A stretch of 10,451 nt of DNA from Nitriliruptoraceae bacterium (GTDB taxonomy: Bacteria > Actinomycetota > Nitriliruptoria > Nitriliruptorales > Nitriliruptoraceae), in assembly GCA_007123425.1 (NCBI GenBank), contig SKLC01000020.1:1-10451 (forward strand). The letters are read 5' to 3'. The notes under the pieces were generated by a model. That model was given only the letters and a program-made list of their open reading frames with translations. It had not been told where the DNA came from and did no database searches. This document shows, one piece after another, positions 4,768 to 10,451 of this stretch. Each line of letters begins with the position of its first letter. Position 1 is the first letter of the stretch. The position numbers and the translations under genes are program-made.

Positions 4768-6303
4768 ATGGCCAGACTGACGTACACGACAGGGACGCCC
4801 GAGCAGATGAGCGCCGAGTTCGAGGCGGCCCTCGAGCGCCTGCGGACGGGACCGGGTGAGCCCCTGGCCCACCGCATCGCTGGCGAGGATGTCGCGCAGG
4901 GGCCGGTGCTCGAGCGTCGCAACCCCGCGCGGCTCGACGAGGTGGCCTCGCGACTGCACGAAGCCGACGAGGCGCTGGTCTCCCGCGCCGTCGAGGTCGC
5001 GCGGGAGGCGCAGCCGGCCTGGGAGCGTCGTGGCTTCGCCGAGCGGATCGCGATCCTGCGGGCCGGCGCCGACGAGATCGAGCGTCGCAAGGTGGACCTG
5101 GCCGCCATCGTCAGCCTCGAGGTGGGCAAGCCCAGACACGAGTCGCTGGCAGAGGTCCAGGAGTCTGCCGACATCATCAACGAGTACTGCAGGTTGGCTG
5201 AGGAGGCGAACGGCTACACGCAGCAGCTGGGAAGCCTGACCGAGGACGAGACCAACACCAGCGTGCTGCGTCCGTTCGGTGTGTTCGGGGTGATCTCGCC
5301 CTTCAACTTCCCCTCCGCGCTGCTGGTCAACATGGCCAGCGCCGCGCTCCTGGCCGGCAACACCGTGGTGGCCAAGCCTTCCGACAAGGCCACGTGGAGC
5401 GGGGTGGCGACGCTGGCAGCGCTGTTCCACGCCGGGCTCCCGGGTGACGTGCTCAACATCGTGCTCGGCGGTGCCGGCACGGGCACGGCCCTGGTTGACA
5501 GCGACGTCGACGGCATCGCGTTCACCGGATCGGTCGAGGTCGGGCGCCGCATCGGCACGGCGATGCGCTCCGGGCGCTATGACCGCCCGGCTCTGATGGA
5601 GATGGGCGGCAAGAACCCCACCGTCGTCATGCCCTCCGCGGACCTGGACGACGCCGCGGCCGGGATCGCGCGCTCGGCCTTCGGGCTCTCCGGCCAGAAG
5701 TGCAGCGCCTGCTCCCGCGTCATCGTGCACGAGGACGTCCACGACGAGCTCGTCGACAAGATCGCGGAGCTCGCCTCGACGTTCGCCGTCGGCGACCCGG
5801 CTGACGCCGAGACCTTCCTCGGCCCGGTCGCGGACGACACGGCTGCGACGAGGTTCGAGCGTTCCGTCGCCGCCGCGATGCAGGACGGCGAGGTCGTGGC
5901 TGGCGGCCAGCGCCCCGTCGAAGGGGGCCACTACGTGGCGCCGACGGTGGTGACGGGACTCCCGCGCGGCCATGAGCTGACCCTCACCGAGCTCTTCCTG
6001 CCCTTCCTGACCGTCCAGCGGGCGGCGAGCCTCGACGAGGCTCTCGATCTCGCCAACGAGGTGGACCACGGGCTCACGGCCGGCATCTTCAGCGCCGACA
6101 CCGCGGAGCTGGACCGGTTCGTGGAGCGGATGCAGGCAGGCGTGCTCTACCTCAACCGCAAGGCGGGCTCGACGACCGGTGCATGGCCGGGTGTGCAGTC
6201 CTTCCCCGGCTGGAAGGCCAGCGGGTCGTCGGGCAAGGGCGGCCTGGGGCCGTGGTTCGTGCAGCAGTACATGCGCGAGCAGTGCCACACGGTCGTGACC
6301 TGA
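4768..6303 (+). CDS. NAD(P)-dependent aldehyde dehydrogenase, 1-pyrroline-5-carboxylate dehydrogenase (RocA)-like
   Basis: This 511-residue protein has all aldehyde dehydrogenase landmarks: ISPFNFP with Asn180 (oxyanion), VAKPSDK with Lys203 (cofactor), FTGSVEVG (252-259), LMEMGGKNP with general base Glu278, GQKCSACSR (309-317) with catalytic Cys312, and TELFLPFL (407-414) with the ribose-binding Glu408. GQKCSACSR and the C-terminal GAWPGVQSFPGWKASGSSGKG block are typical of the P5C dehydrogenase (RocA/PutA) branch, which oxidises glutamate semialdehyde. ELFLPF replaces the commoner EIFGPV. Start ATG at 4768 has GGGAG (4757-4761) 6 nt upstream. No proline dehydrogenase gene is present, and its place after aminotransferase and CoA-transferase genes suggests another semialdehyde made in this pathway. 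The oxidation reaction is secure; the substrate is not. Confidence 0.92.
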   Translation: MARLTYTTGTPEQMSAEFEAALERLRTGPGEPLAHRIAGEDVAQGPVLERRNPARLDEVASRLHEADEALVSRAVEVAREAQPAWERRGFAERIAILRAGADEIERRKVDLAAIVSLEVGKPRHESLAEVQESADIINEYCRLAEEANGYTQQLGSLTEDETNTSVLRPFGVFGVISPFNFPSALLVNMASAALLAGNTVVAKPSDKATWSGVATLAALFHAGLPGDVLNIVLGGAGTGTALVDSDVDGIAFTGSVEVGRRIGTAMRSGRYDRPALMEMGGKNPTVVMPSADLDDAAAGIARSAFGLSGQKCSACSRVIVHEDVHDELVDKIAELASTFAVGDPADAETFLGPVADDTAATRFERSVAAAMQDGEVVAGGQRPVEGGHYVAPTVVTGLPRGHELTLTELFLPFLTVQRAASLDEALDLANEVDHGLTAGIFSADTAELDRFVERMQAGVLYLNRKAGSTTGAWPGVQSFPGWKASGSSGKGGLGPWFVQQYMREQCHTVVT

Positions 6304-6350
6304 GCCGCCACACGTCGGAGCGCGAGGGAGGAGCTGGCCACGAAGCATCG

Positions 6351-6391
6351 AGCGGGATCCCGCCCGGGCCGGCGGATGGGCCGGGCCCGCT
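6351..6391 (+). other. Imperfect GC-rich stem-loop between the catabolic and transport genes
   Basis: AGCGGG (6351-6356) pairs with CCCGCT (6386-6391). The stem continues with CCCG (6359-6362) against CGGG (6382-6385) after a 2-nt bulge, closing a GC-rich loop. It lies in the 124-nt gap between the dehydrogenase stop and the binding-protein start. It could be an RNA processing site or a leaky terminator that sets a different expression level for the transporter. There is no U-tract. Confidence 0.3.
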
Positions 6392-6427
6392 GGGGCATGA
6401 CGAGCGTGACAACCACAGGAGCAGGAC

Positions 6428-7510
6428 ATGAAGAGCAGGAATCGCACGACGATCGCGGCGATGGCAGTTGCCGCCCTGGCGCTGGCCGCCTGCGGTGACG
6501 GCGCCGAGGGTGAGGCCGCCGACGCCGACACAGGAGACGGTGAGGTCGCGGGCGACCCCGTGGAGCTGACGTTCGCGCACTACTACGCCGAGGGACCCGA
6601 GGTGGCGGGCGAGGCCCGACTCGCCGAGGAGATCACCGAGCGCAGCGGCGGTGACGTGGACGTCACCGTGCACTGGGCCGAGGCTCTGGGTGGGCCGACC
6701 GAGCTGCCGGAGCTGGTCACCCAGAACGCCATCGACATGGGCATCGTCGCGACCCACTTCATCCCGGACCCCTTCCCCTTCTACCGCCTGCAGGCGATGT
6801 CTTTCTGGGCGTCCGATGACGAGGCGGATCTGCGCCGCCAGGCTGAACTGCAGGATGAGGTCTTCAGCATGGACCCCTTCGCGGAGGAGCTCGCGGAGCA
6901 GCACAACCAGATCGCGCTGCTCCACCAGCCGCTGGCCAGCTACTACCTCATCGGTCAGCAGCCGGGCTGCACCCTGGATGACCTGCAGGGCGCGCGTGTC
7001 CGCAGCCTCGGCAACGACTACCCCCGCATGCTCGAGGAGGTCGGCGCGAGCCCCGTGAGCCTGACGACCGGTGAGATGTACGAGGCACTCGACCGTGGGA
7101 CGGTCGACTTCGTGAGCATCCCGATGCAGCACATGCTGGCCTACGACCTTCACGAGGTCGCTGACTACGCGTGCGGGCCGATCTTCATCTTCGGCAACGG
7201 GCACACCACGACGATGAACCTCGACGTCTGGGAGTCGCTCAGCGACGACCAGCAGCAGCTGATCGAGGAGACCGCCGCCGAGACCCAGGAGTGGTTCCTC
7301 GAGCATGCGGTCGACCAGGAGGAGAGCTACCGCGAGGAGCTCGAGGACCTCGGCGTCCAGTTCGACGCGTTCGACGAGGCGGACTTCGAGGAGTGGCAGG
7401 AGCGCTCCCCGGACTTCCTGGCCGAGTGGCTGGAGGACATGGAGGAGCGCGGCCTCGGCGACGATGCCCAGCCGGTCCATGACCAGGTGCGGCAGATCGT
7501 CGGCGAGTAG
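6428..7510 (+). CDS. dctP: TRAP transporter substrate-binding lipoprotein (DctP family)
   Basis: This 360-residue protein is exported and lipid-anchored: basic N-region (MKSRNR), hydrophobic stretch, and lipobox ALAAC with Cys22 as the predicted modified residue. An acidic linker follows to about residue 43. The mature part fits the DctP fold: VELTFAHYYAEGPEVAG, then GARVRSLGNDYPRMLEEVGASPVSLTTGEMYEALDRGTVDFV (188-229). Arg192 in the VR motif is the expected ligand-carboxylate contact of this family. Cys181 and Cys249 could form a disulfide. The C-terminal helices (about 275-345) are very rich in Glu and Asp. Lipoprotein anchoring suits a Gram-positive cell, where TRAP binding proteins must be tethered. 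AGGAGCAGGA directly precedes the ATG. It works with DctQ and DctM downstream to import, by sodium gradient, probably a carboxylate or amino acid fed to the upstream enzymes. Confidence 0.92.
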   Translation: MKSRNRTTIAAMAVAALALAACGDGAEGEAADADTGDGEVAGDPVELTFAHYYAEGPEVAGEARLAEEITERSGGDVDVTVHWAEALGGPTELPELVTQNAIDMGIVATHFIPDPFPFYRLQAMSFWASDDEADLRRQAELQDEVFSMDPFAEELAEQHNQIALLHQPLASYYLIGQQPGCTLDDLQGARVRSLGNDYPRMLEEVGASPVSLTTGEMYEALDRGTVDFVSIPMQHMLAYDLHEVADYACGPIFIFGNGHTTTMNLDVWESLSDDQQQLIEETAAETQEWFLEHAVDQEESYREELEDLGVQFDAFDEADFEEWQERSPDFLAEWLEDMEERGLGDDAQPVHDQVRQIVGE

Positions 7511-7514
7511 TACG

Positions 7515-7560
7515 GCGACCCGGCCGTCGTGCCTGCTGTAAGGGCGCGACGGCCGGTCGC
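7515..7560 (+). terminator. Strong stem-loop between dctP and dctQ, probable attenuator or mRNA-stabilising element
   Basis: GCGAC (7515-7519) and CGGCCGTCGTGC (7521-7532) pair with GCGCGACGGCCGGTCGC (7544-7560): about 17 base pairs with one bulged C (7520), one U-G wobble and an 11-nt apical region. No U-tract follows. It begins 4 nt after the dctP stop and ends 30 nt before the dctQ start. Stem-loops after binding-protein genes in transporter operons are known to raise binding protein over permease by partial termination or 3'-end protection. The structure is clear; the effect is inferred. Confidence 0.6.
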
Positions 7561-7590
7561 GGATCTCCGAGCGCGACAGGAGGGCTGCCA

Positions 7591-8136
7591 GTGGTTCCCG
7601 CACGCCGGGCTATCGACGTCCTGGGGACGTTCGTGATGGCGCTGGTCGGCCTCGCCATCTTCATCAGCATGATCGCCAGCGCCGCAGACGCGCTCGGAGG
7701 GAGGCTGCTGGATCGTCCCGTCCCCGGGGCCGTCGAGGGGGCCACCAACCTGATGGCCGTCATCGTGTTCGGGTCGCTGGCCTATGTGCAGCGCCAACGG
7801 GGTCACGTGCGTGTGGAGCTGCTGTACGCCACCGCCCGGCCCCGGGTGCGAGCTCTCCTCGACGTCTTCAACGACCTCGTGGTCATCATCTTCTTCGCGT
7901 TGCTCGCGTGGCAGGCCTGGGACTTCGCGATGTCCAGCTACCAGATCGGTGAGGCGGCAGCGGGGATCGTCCGCTTCCCGCTGTATCCGGCGAAGTTCGT
8001 GATCTTCGGTGGCTCGATCCTGCTCATCCTCCAGATGGCCGTCGACCTGGCGGACCACGTCACTGATGCGATCCGCGGGGAGGACCACGAGGAGGGCGAC
8101 GATCCCGGCGACGAGCACGCCGAGGAGGACCGCTGA
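7591..8136 (+). CDS. dctQ: TRAP transporter small permease (DctQ family)
   Basis: This 181-residue protein has four hydrophobic segments (about 9-33, 48-66, 91-110 and 131-154), as expected for DctQ. The stretch PGAVEGATNLMAVIVFGSLAYVQRQRGHVRVELL (45-78) carries the family's pattern: a helix-2 entry, then QRxRGHVRVE. It forms the membrane complex with DctM and helps position the binding protein. The tail (163-181) is a run of Asp, Glu, His and Gly on the cytoplasmic side, longer and more acidic than usual. The GTG start at 7591 is supported by AGGAGGG (7578-7584) 6 nt upstream. The stop shares one base with the dctM start (TGATG), so translation is probably coupled. Confidence 0.9.
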   Translation: MVPARRAIDVLGTFVMALVGLAIFISMIASAADALGGRLLDRPVPGAVEGATNLMAVIVFGSLAYVQRQRGHVRVELLYATARPRVRALLDVFNDLVVIIFFALLAWQAWDFAMSSYQIGEAAAGIVRFPLYPAKFVIFGGSILLILQMAVDLADHVTDAIRGEDHEEGDDPGDEHAEEDR

Positions 8137-9440
8137 TGGAGCCCATGACGGTTGCGGTCTTCCTGATCCTGCTGCTCTTCCTCGCTGCCGGTGTGCACAT
8201 CGGCGTCGCGCTGGGGGCGGCCGGGTTGCTCGGCATGTTCTTGGTGGTCGGCGACACCGCAGCCTGGGCGCAGCTGCGCACGATCCCCTACAACTCCAGC
8301 GCCGTGTACACGCTCGCCGTGGTGCCCATGTTCATCATGATGGGCTCCTTCTTCTACCGGGCCGGGTTCACCGGCGACATGTACCAAGCCGCCTACCTGT
8401 GGCTCGGGCGGATCCGCGGGGGGCTGGCGATCGCGACGACCGTGGGCTCGGCTGCGTTCGGGGCGGTGACGGGATCCTCCGTCGCCAACGCCGCGATGTT
8501 CAGCCGCGTCGCGCTGCCCGAGATGGTGCGCCATGGCGTCGCCAAGAGCCTCGCGGTGGGCTGCATCGCCGCCTCGGGCACGCTGGCGAGCCTGATCCCC
8601 CCGAGCCTGCTGCTGGTCATCTACGGCATCATCACCGAGCAGTCGGTGGCGGCTCTGCTCGTCGCGGGCCTGCTCCCCGGCCTGCTGTCCATGCTCGTCT
8701 ACATCGGCGGGATCTATTTTCGGGTGGTCAACAAGCCCGAGCTCTCCCCACGGTTGGACCTGTCGGTCACCTGGCGGGAGCGGTTCCGCTCGATCGTGCC
8801 GCTGTGGGCCGCCGTGGCGGTCTTCCTGCTGGTGATGGGCGGCATCTACGCGGGGTACTTCACGCCCACCCAGGCGGGTGCCGTGGGTGCGTTCGCCGCG
8901 TTCGCGCTGGGGCTGATCCAGCGCCGCTACGGCTTCCGAGGGATCTGGGAGGGCCTGCGCGAGACCGGTAGCACGACGGCGACCATCCTGCTGATCATCG
9001 TCGGCGGCGCGTTCTTCGCGCGCTTCCTCGGCTACTCGGGATTCGTCCAGGACATCTCGCAGACGCTGCTGGGCTTCGATCTGCCGCCGTTCGCCTACCT
9101 GCTGGTCTTCATGGTGGTGGTCGTCGTCCTGGGGATGTTCCTCGAGGCGTTCTCGATCATGGTGCTGGTCCTGCCCTTGATGTTCCCGATCCTCGTGGGT
9201 GCCGGGTACGACCCGATCTGGCTCGGCGTCATCACGATCAAGCTCGTCGAGATCGGGCTGATCACCCCGCCGGTCGGGCTCAACGTGTACGTGGTCAAGA
9301 GTGCGTCCCCGGTCCCGATCACCCTGGGGCAGGTCTATGAAGGGGTGACCCCCTTCCTCCTGCTCGACGTCCTCACGCTCGCCGTGCTGATCGCCTTTCC
9401 CTCTATCGTGCTCTACCTGCCCAGCGTCATGGCTGGATGA
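8136..9440 (+). CDS. dctM: TRAP transporter large permease (DctM family)
   Basis: This 434-residue, almost wholly hydrophobic protein has about 11-12 predicted membrane segments and family-typical length. Signature regions are AGVHIGVALGAAGLLG (18-33), VPMFIMMGSFFYRAG (63-77), GAVTGSSVANAAMFSRVALPEM (109-130, first sodium/substrate hairpin), GCIAASGTLASLIPPSLLLVIYG (142-164), GYFTPTQAGAVGA (240-252) and GLITPPVGLNVYVVKS (374-389, second hairpin). It is the ion-transport subunit that couples sodium influx to uptake of ligand delivered by DctP. A GGAGG within the end of dctQ serves as ribosome binding site. FTPTQAGA has Gln where many members have Glu. It is the last gene of the cluster; stem-loops follow its stop. 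Confidence 0.94.
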   Translation: MEPMTVAVFLILLLFLAAGVHIGVALGAAGLLGMFLVVGDTAAWAQLRTIPYNSSAVYTLAVVPMFIMMGSFFYRAGFTGDMYQAAYLWLGRIRGGLAIATTVGSAAFGAVTGSSVANAAMFSRVALPEMVRHGVAKSLAVGCIAASGTLASLIPPSLLLVIYGIITEQSVAALLVAGLLPGLLSMLVYIGGIYFRVVNKPELSPRLDLSVTWRERFRSIVPLWAAVAVFLLVMGGIYAGYFTPTQAGAVGAFAAFALGLIQRRYGFRGIWEGLRETGSTTATILLIIVGGAFFARFLGYSGFVQDISQTLLGFDLPPFAYLLVFMVVVVVLGMFLEAFSIMVLVLPLMFPILVGAGYDPIWLGVITIKLVEIGLITPPVGLNVYVVKSASPVPITLGQVYEGVTPFLLLDVLTLAVLIAFPSIVLYLPSVMAG

Positions 9441-9449
9441 CGGCGTCAA

Positions 9450-9506
9450 CCTCGGTGGCTCGCCCTCGCTGAGGACCGCGTCCGGTCGTGGCCGGAGGTA
9501 CCGCGG
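9450..9506 (+). terminator. Two adjacent stem-loops after dctM, candidate operon end
   Basis: CCTCGGTG (9450-9457) pairs with CGCTGAGG (9467-9474) including two G-U pairs. Next to it, CCGCGTCCGG (9476-9485) pairs with CCGGA (9492-9496) and CGCGG (9502-9506) around a 5-nt bulge. They start 9 nt past the dctM stop. Neither has a U-tract. Position favours termination of the cluster, but each stem is only moderate. A small 5-bp hairpin (9530-9542) lies just before the kinase ribosome binding site. Confidence 0.35.
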
Positions 9507-9556
9507 CGCGACCTCGACCGGCGGGGTTAGCCTCTCCGAGGCAGGTGAGGTGACGT

Positions 9557-10451
9557 GTGACGGTGCTGGCAGGACGGTACGAGCTCGGCGAGCAGCTGGG
9601 CTCCGGTGGTGTGGGCCGCGTCGTGGTCGCACACGACCGCGTGCTGGGCCGCGACGTGGCCGTCAAGCTGGTATCCCGCGACGCCGACGAGACCACCCGG
9701 CAGCGGTTCCTGCGCGAGGCGCGCGCGGCGGCGCGTCTCCACCACCCCAACGTCGTCGCGGTCTACGACACCGGCGACGACGACGGGCAGCCCTACCTCG
9801 TGATGGAGCTGGTCCGGGGCCGCTCCCTGGCGGAGCTGCTCCACGAGGACGGGCCCCTCGACGTCGAGGAGGCGGTGTCCATCACCGTCGGCGTGCTCGA
9901 CGGGCTCGAGGCGGCGCACGGCGCGGGGATGGTCCACCGTGACGTCAAGCCGGGCAACGTGCTGCTGCCCGACGCCGGCGGGGTGAAGCTCTCCGACTTC
10001 GGCATCGCCAAGGCGCTCGACGACGCCAGCGCTGACATCACCGCCACCGGCTCGCTGATGGGCACGCCCACCTACCTCGCCCCGGAGCTCATCGTCGGGC
10101 AGCCGCCGAGCCCCGCCTCCGACGTCTACAGCGTGGGCTGCCTGCTCTATGCGCTGCTCGCGGGGGATCCGCCCTTCACGCACGGTGAGCCGCTCGCGAT
10201 CGCCTACGCGCACCGCAACGAGCCCGTGCCCGAGATCACCGAGCGTCGGCCGGAGACCCCCGACGACCTCGCCGCCGTCGTGCGCCGGGCGCTGGCCAAG
10301 GAGCCCGGTGAGCGCCACTCCGGTGCAGCGGCGATGCGCGCGGCGCTGCTCGACGGGCCCAATGCCGCACCGGCGCCGACCGAGTCCGCCACCGTCGCGG
10401 TCGCCTCCGGCGGCGCCGAGCGCACCCAGGTGCTCTCCGGGGACGACGAGC
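9557..10451 (+). CDS. PknB-type serine/threonine protein kinase, N-terminal catalytic domain (cut by window edge)
   Basis: 298 codons are visible without a stop. The kinase domain is complete: glycine loop GSGGVGRV (15-22), VAVK with Lys37, Glu54 in FLREARAAARLHHPNVV, hinge YLVMEL (80-85), catalytic loop HRDVKPGN (127-134, Asp129), DFG (147-149), activation segment ending GTPTYLAPE (169-177) and SDVYSVGCLLYALLAG. This is the actinobacterial PknB-like class; such kinases autophosphorylate on activation-loop Thr residues (TAT and GTPT here). After residue 265 or so the sequence turns into an Ala/Thr/Pro-rich linker, probably leading to a membrane helix and sensor domain beyond the edge. GTG at 9557 is the only good in-frame start; GAGGTG (9547-9552) precedes it. 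It is 116 bp downstream of dctM behind stem-loops, so it probably forms its own transcription unit with no clear link to the transport cluster. Confidence 0.93.
   Translation, partial: MTVLAGRYELGEQLGSGGVGRVVVAHDRVLGRDVAVKLVSRDADETTRQRFLREARAAARLHHPNVVAVYDTGDDDGQPYLVMELVRGRSLAELLHEDGPLDVEEAVSITVGVLDGLEAAHGAGMVHRDVKPGNVLLPDAGGVKLSDFGIAKALDDASADITATGSLMGTPTYLAPELIVGQPPSPASDVYSVGCLLYALLAGDPPFTHGEPLAIAYAHRNEPVPEITERRPETPDDLAAVVRRALAKEPGERHSGAAAMRAALLDGPNAAPAPTESATVAVASGGAERTQVLSGDDE

Noticed and set aside
2640..5180. An 846-codon open frame on the minus strand opposite the aminotransferase and CoA-transferase genes
   Set aside because: Its translation is rich in Arg, Ser, His and Gly with no fold, and it is antisense to genes with complete catalytic motifs; long antisense frames are expected at this GC content.
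4612..6531. A 639-codon minus-strand frame opposite the aldehyde dehydrogenase
   Set aside because: Shadow of the dehydrogenase gene; composition is non-protein-like and it spans several gene boundaries.
7938..9632. A 564-codon minus-strand frame opposite dctQ and dctM
   Set aside because: It is antisense to transmembrane genes, giving a His/Arg/Asp/Gln-rich translation typical of reverse-complemented hydrophobic codons.
1..10451. CRISPR arrays, tRNA/rRNA genes, insertion sequences
   Set aside because: No regularly spaced repeats, cloverleaf or transposase motifs were found in reading both strands.

Overview
This is a high-GC window (about 70% by eye). Codon third positions are nearly all G or C, and several CDSs start with GTG. 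Lipobox and gene content (PknB-type kinase, PcaR-type IclR regulator, Imm-superinfection-like membrane protein) point to an actinobacterium. The acidic binding protein and acidic DctQ tail would suit a moderately halophilic lineage, but that is inference; no taxonomic marker is present.

Layout. (1) 1-130, minus: the start of a ribbon-helix-helix (CopG/antitoxin-like) protein cut by the window edge, with a 9+9 bp inverted repeat just upstream. (2) 131-508: no convincing gene, but two strong hairpins and one short coding-like stretch. (3) 509-832, minus: small two-helix superinfection-immunity-family membrane protein. (4) 968-1789, minus: IclR regulator of the PcaR/PcaU/PobR type. (5) 1790-1863: divergent promoter region with two tandem 15-bp palindromic boxes. 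(6) 1864-9440, plus: a seven-gene catabolic and transport cluster: class III aminotransferase, CoA-transferase alpha and beta, aldehyde dehydrogenase, then a TRAP transporter (binding lipoprotein DctP, small permease DctQ, large permease DctM). (7) 9441-9556: intergenic stem-loops. (8) 9557 to the end, plus: a PknB-type Ser/Thr kinase truncated by the window edge.

How the genes fit together. The IclR protein probably senses a carboxylate effector and controls the divergent cluster through the tandem boxes. The TRAP transporter would import an organic acid or zwitterionic amino acid. The aminotransferase would remove the amino group, and the CoA-transferase would activate an acid product. The aldehyde dehydrogenase would oxidise a semialdehyde. 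Two pathway models fit. In one, an omega-amino acid goes to semialdehyde, then dicarboxylate, then dicarboxyl-CoA, as in 5-aminovalerate degradation. In the other, a beta-amino acid goes to a beta-keto acid and then a beta-ketoacyl-CoA. The second is favoured by the aminotransferase's resemblance to beta-transaminases and by the PcaR-like regulator, whose relatives respond to beta-ketoadipate or aromatic acids. The substrate cannot be fixed from sequence alone. This gene combination is the best candidate here for an uncharacterised pathway.
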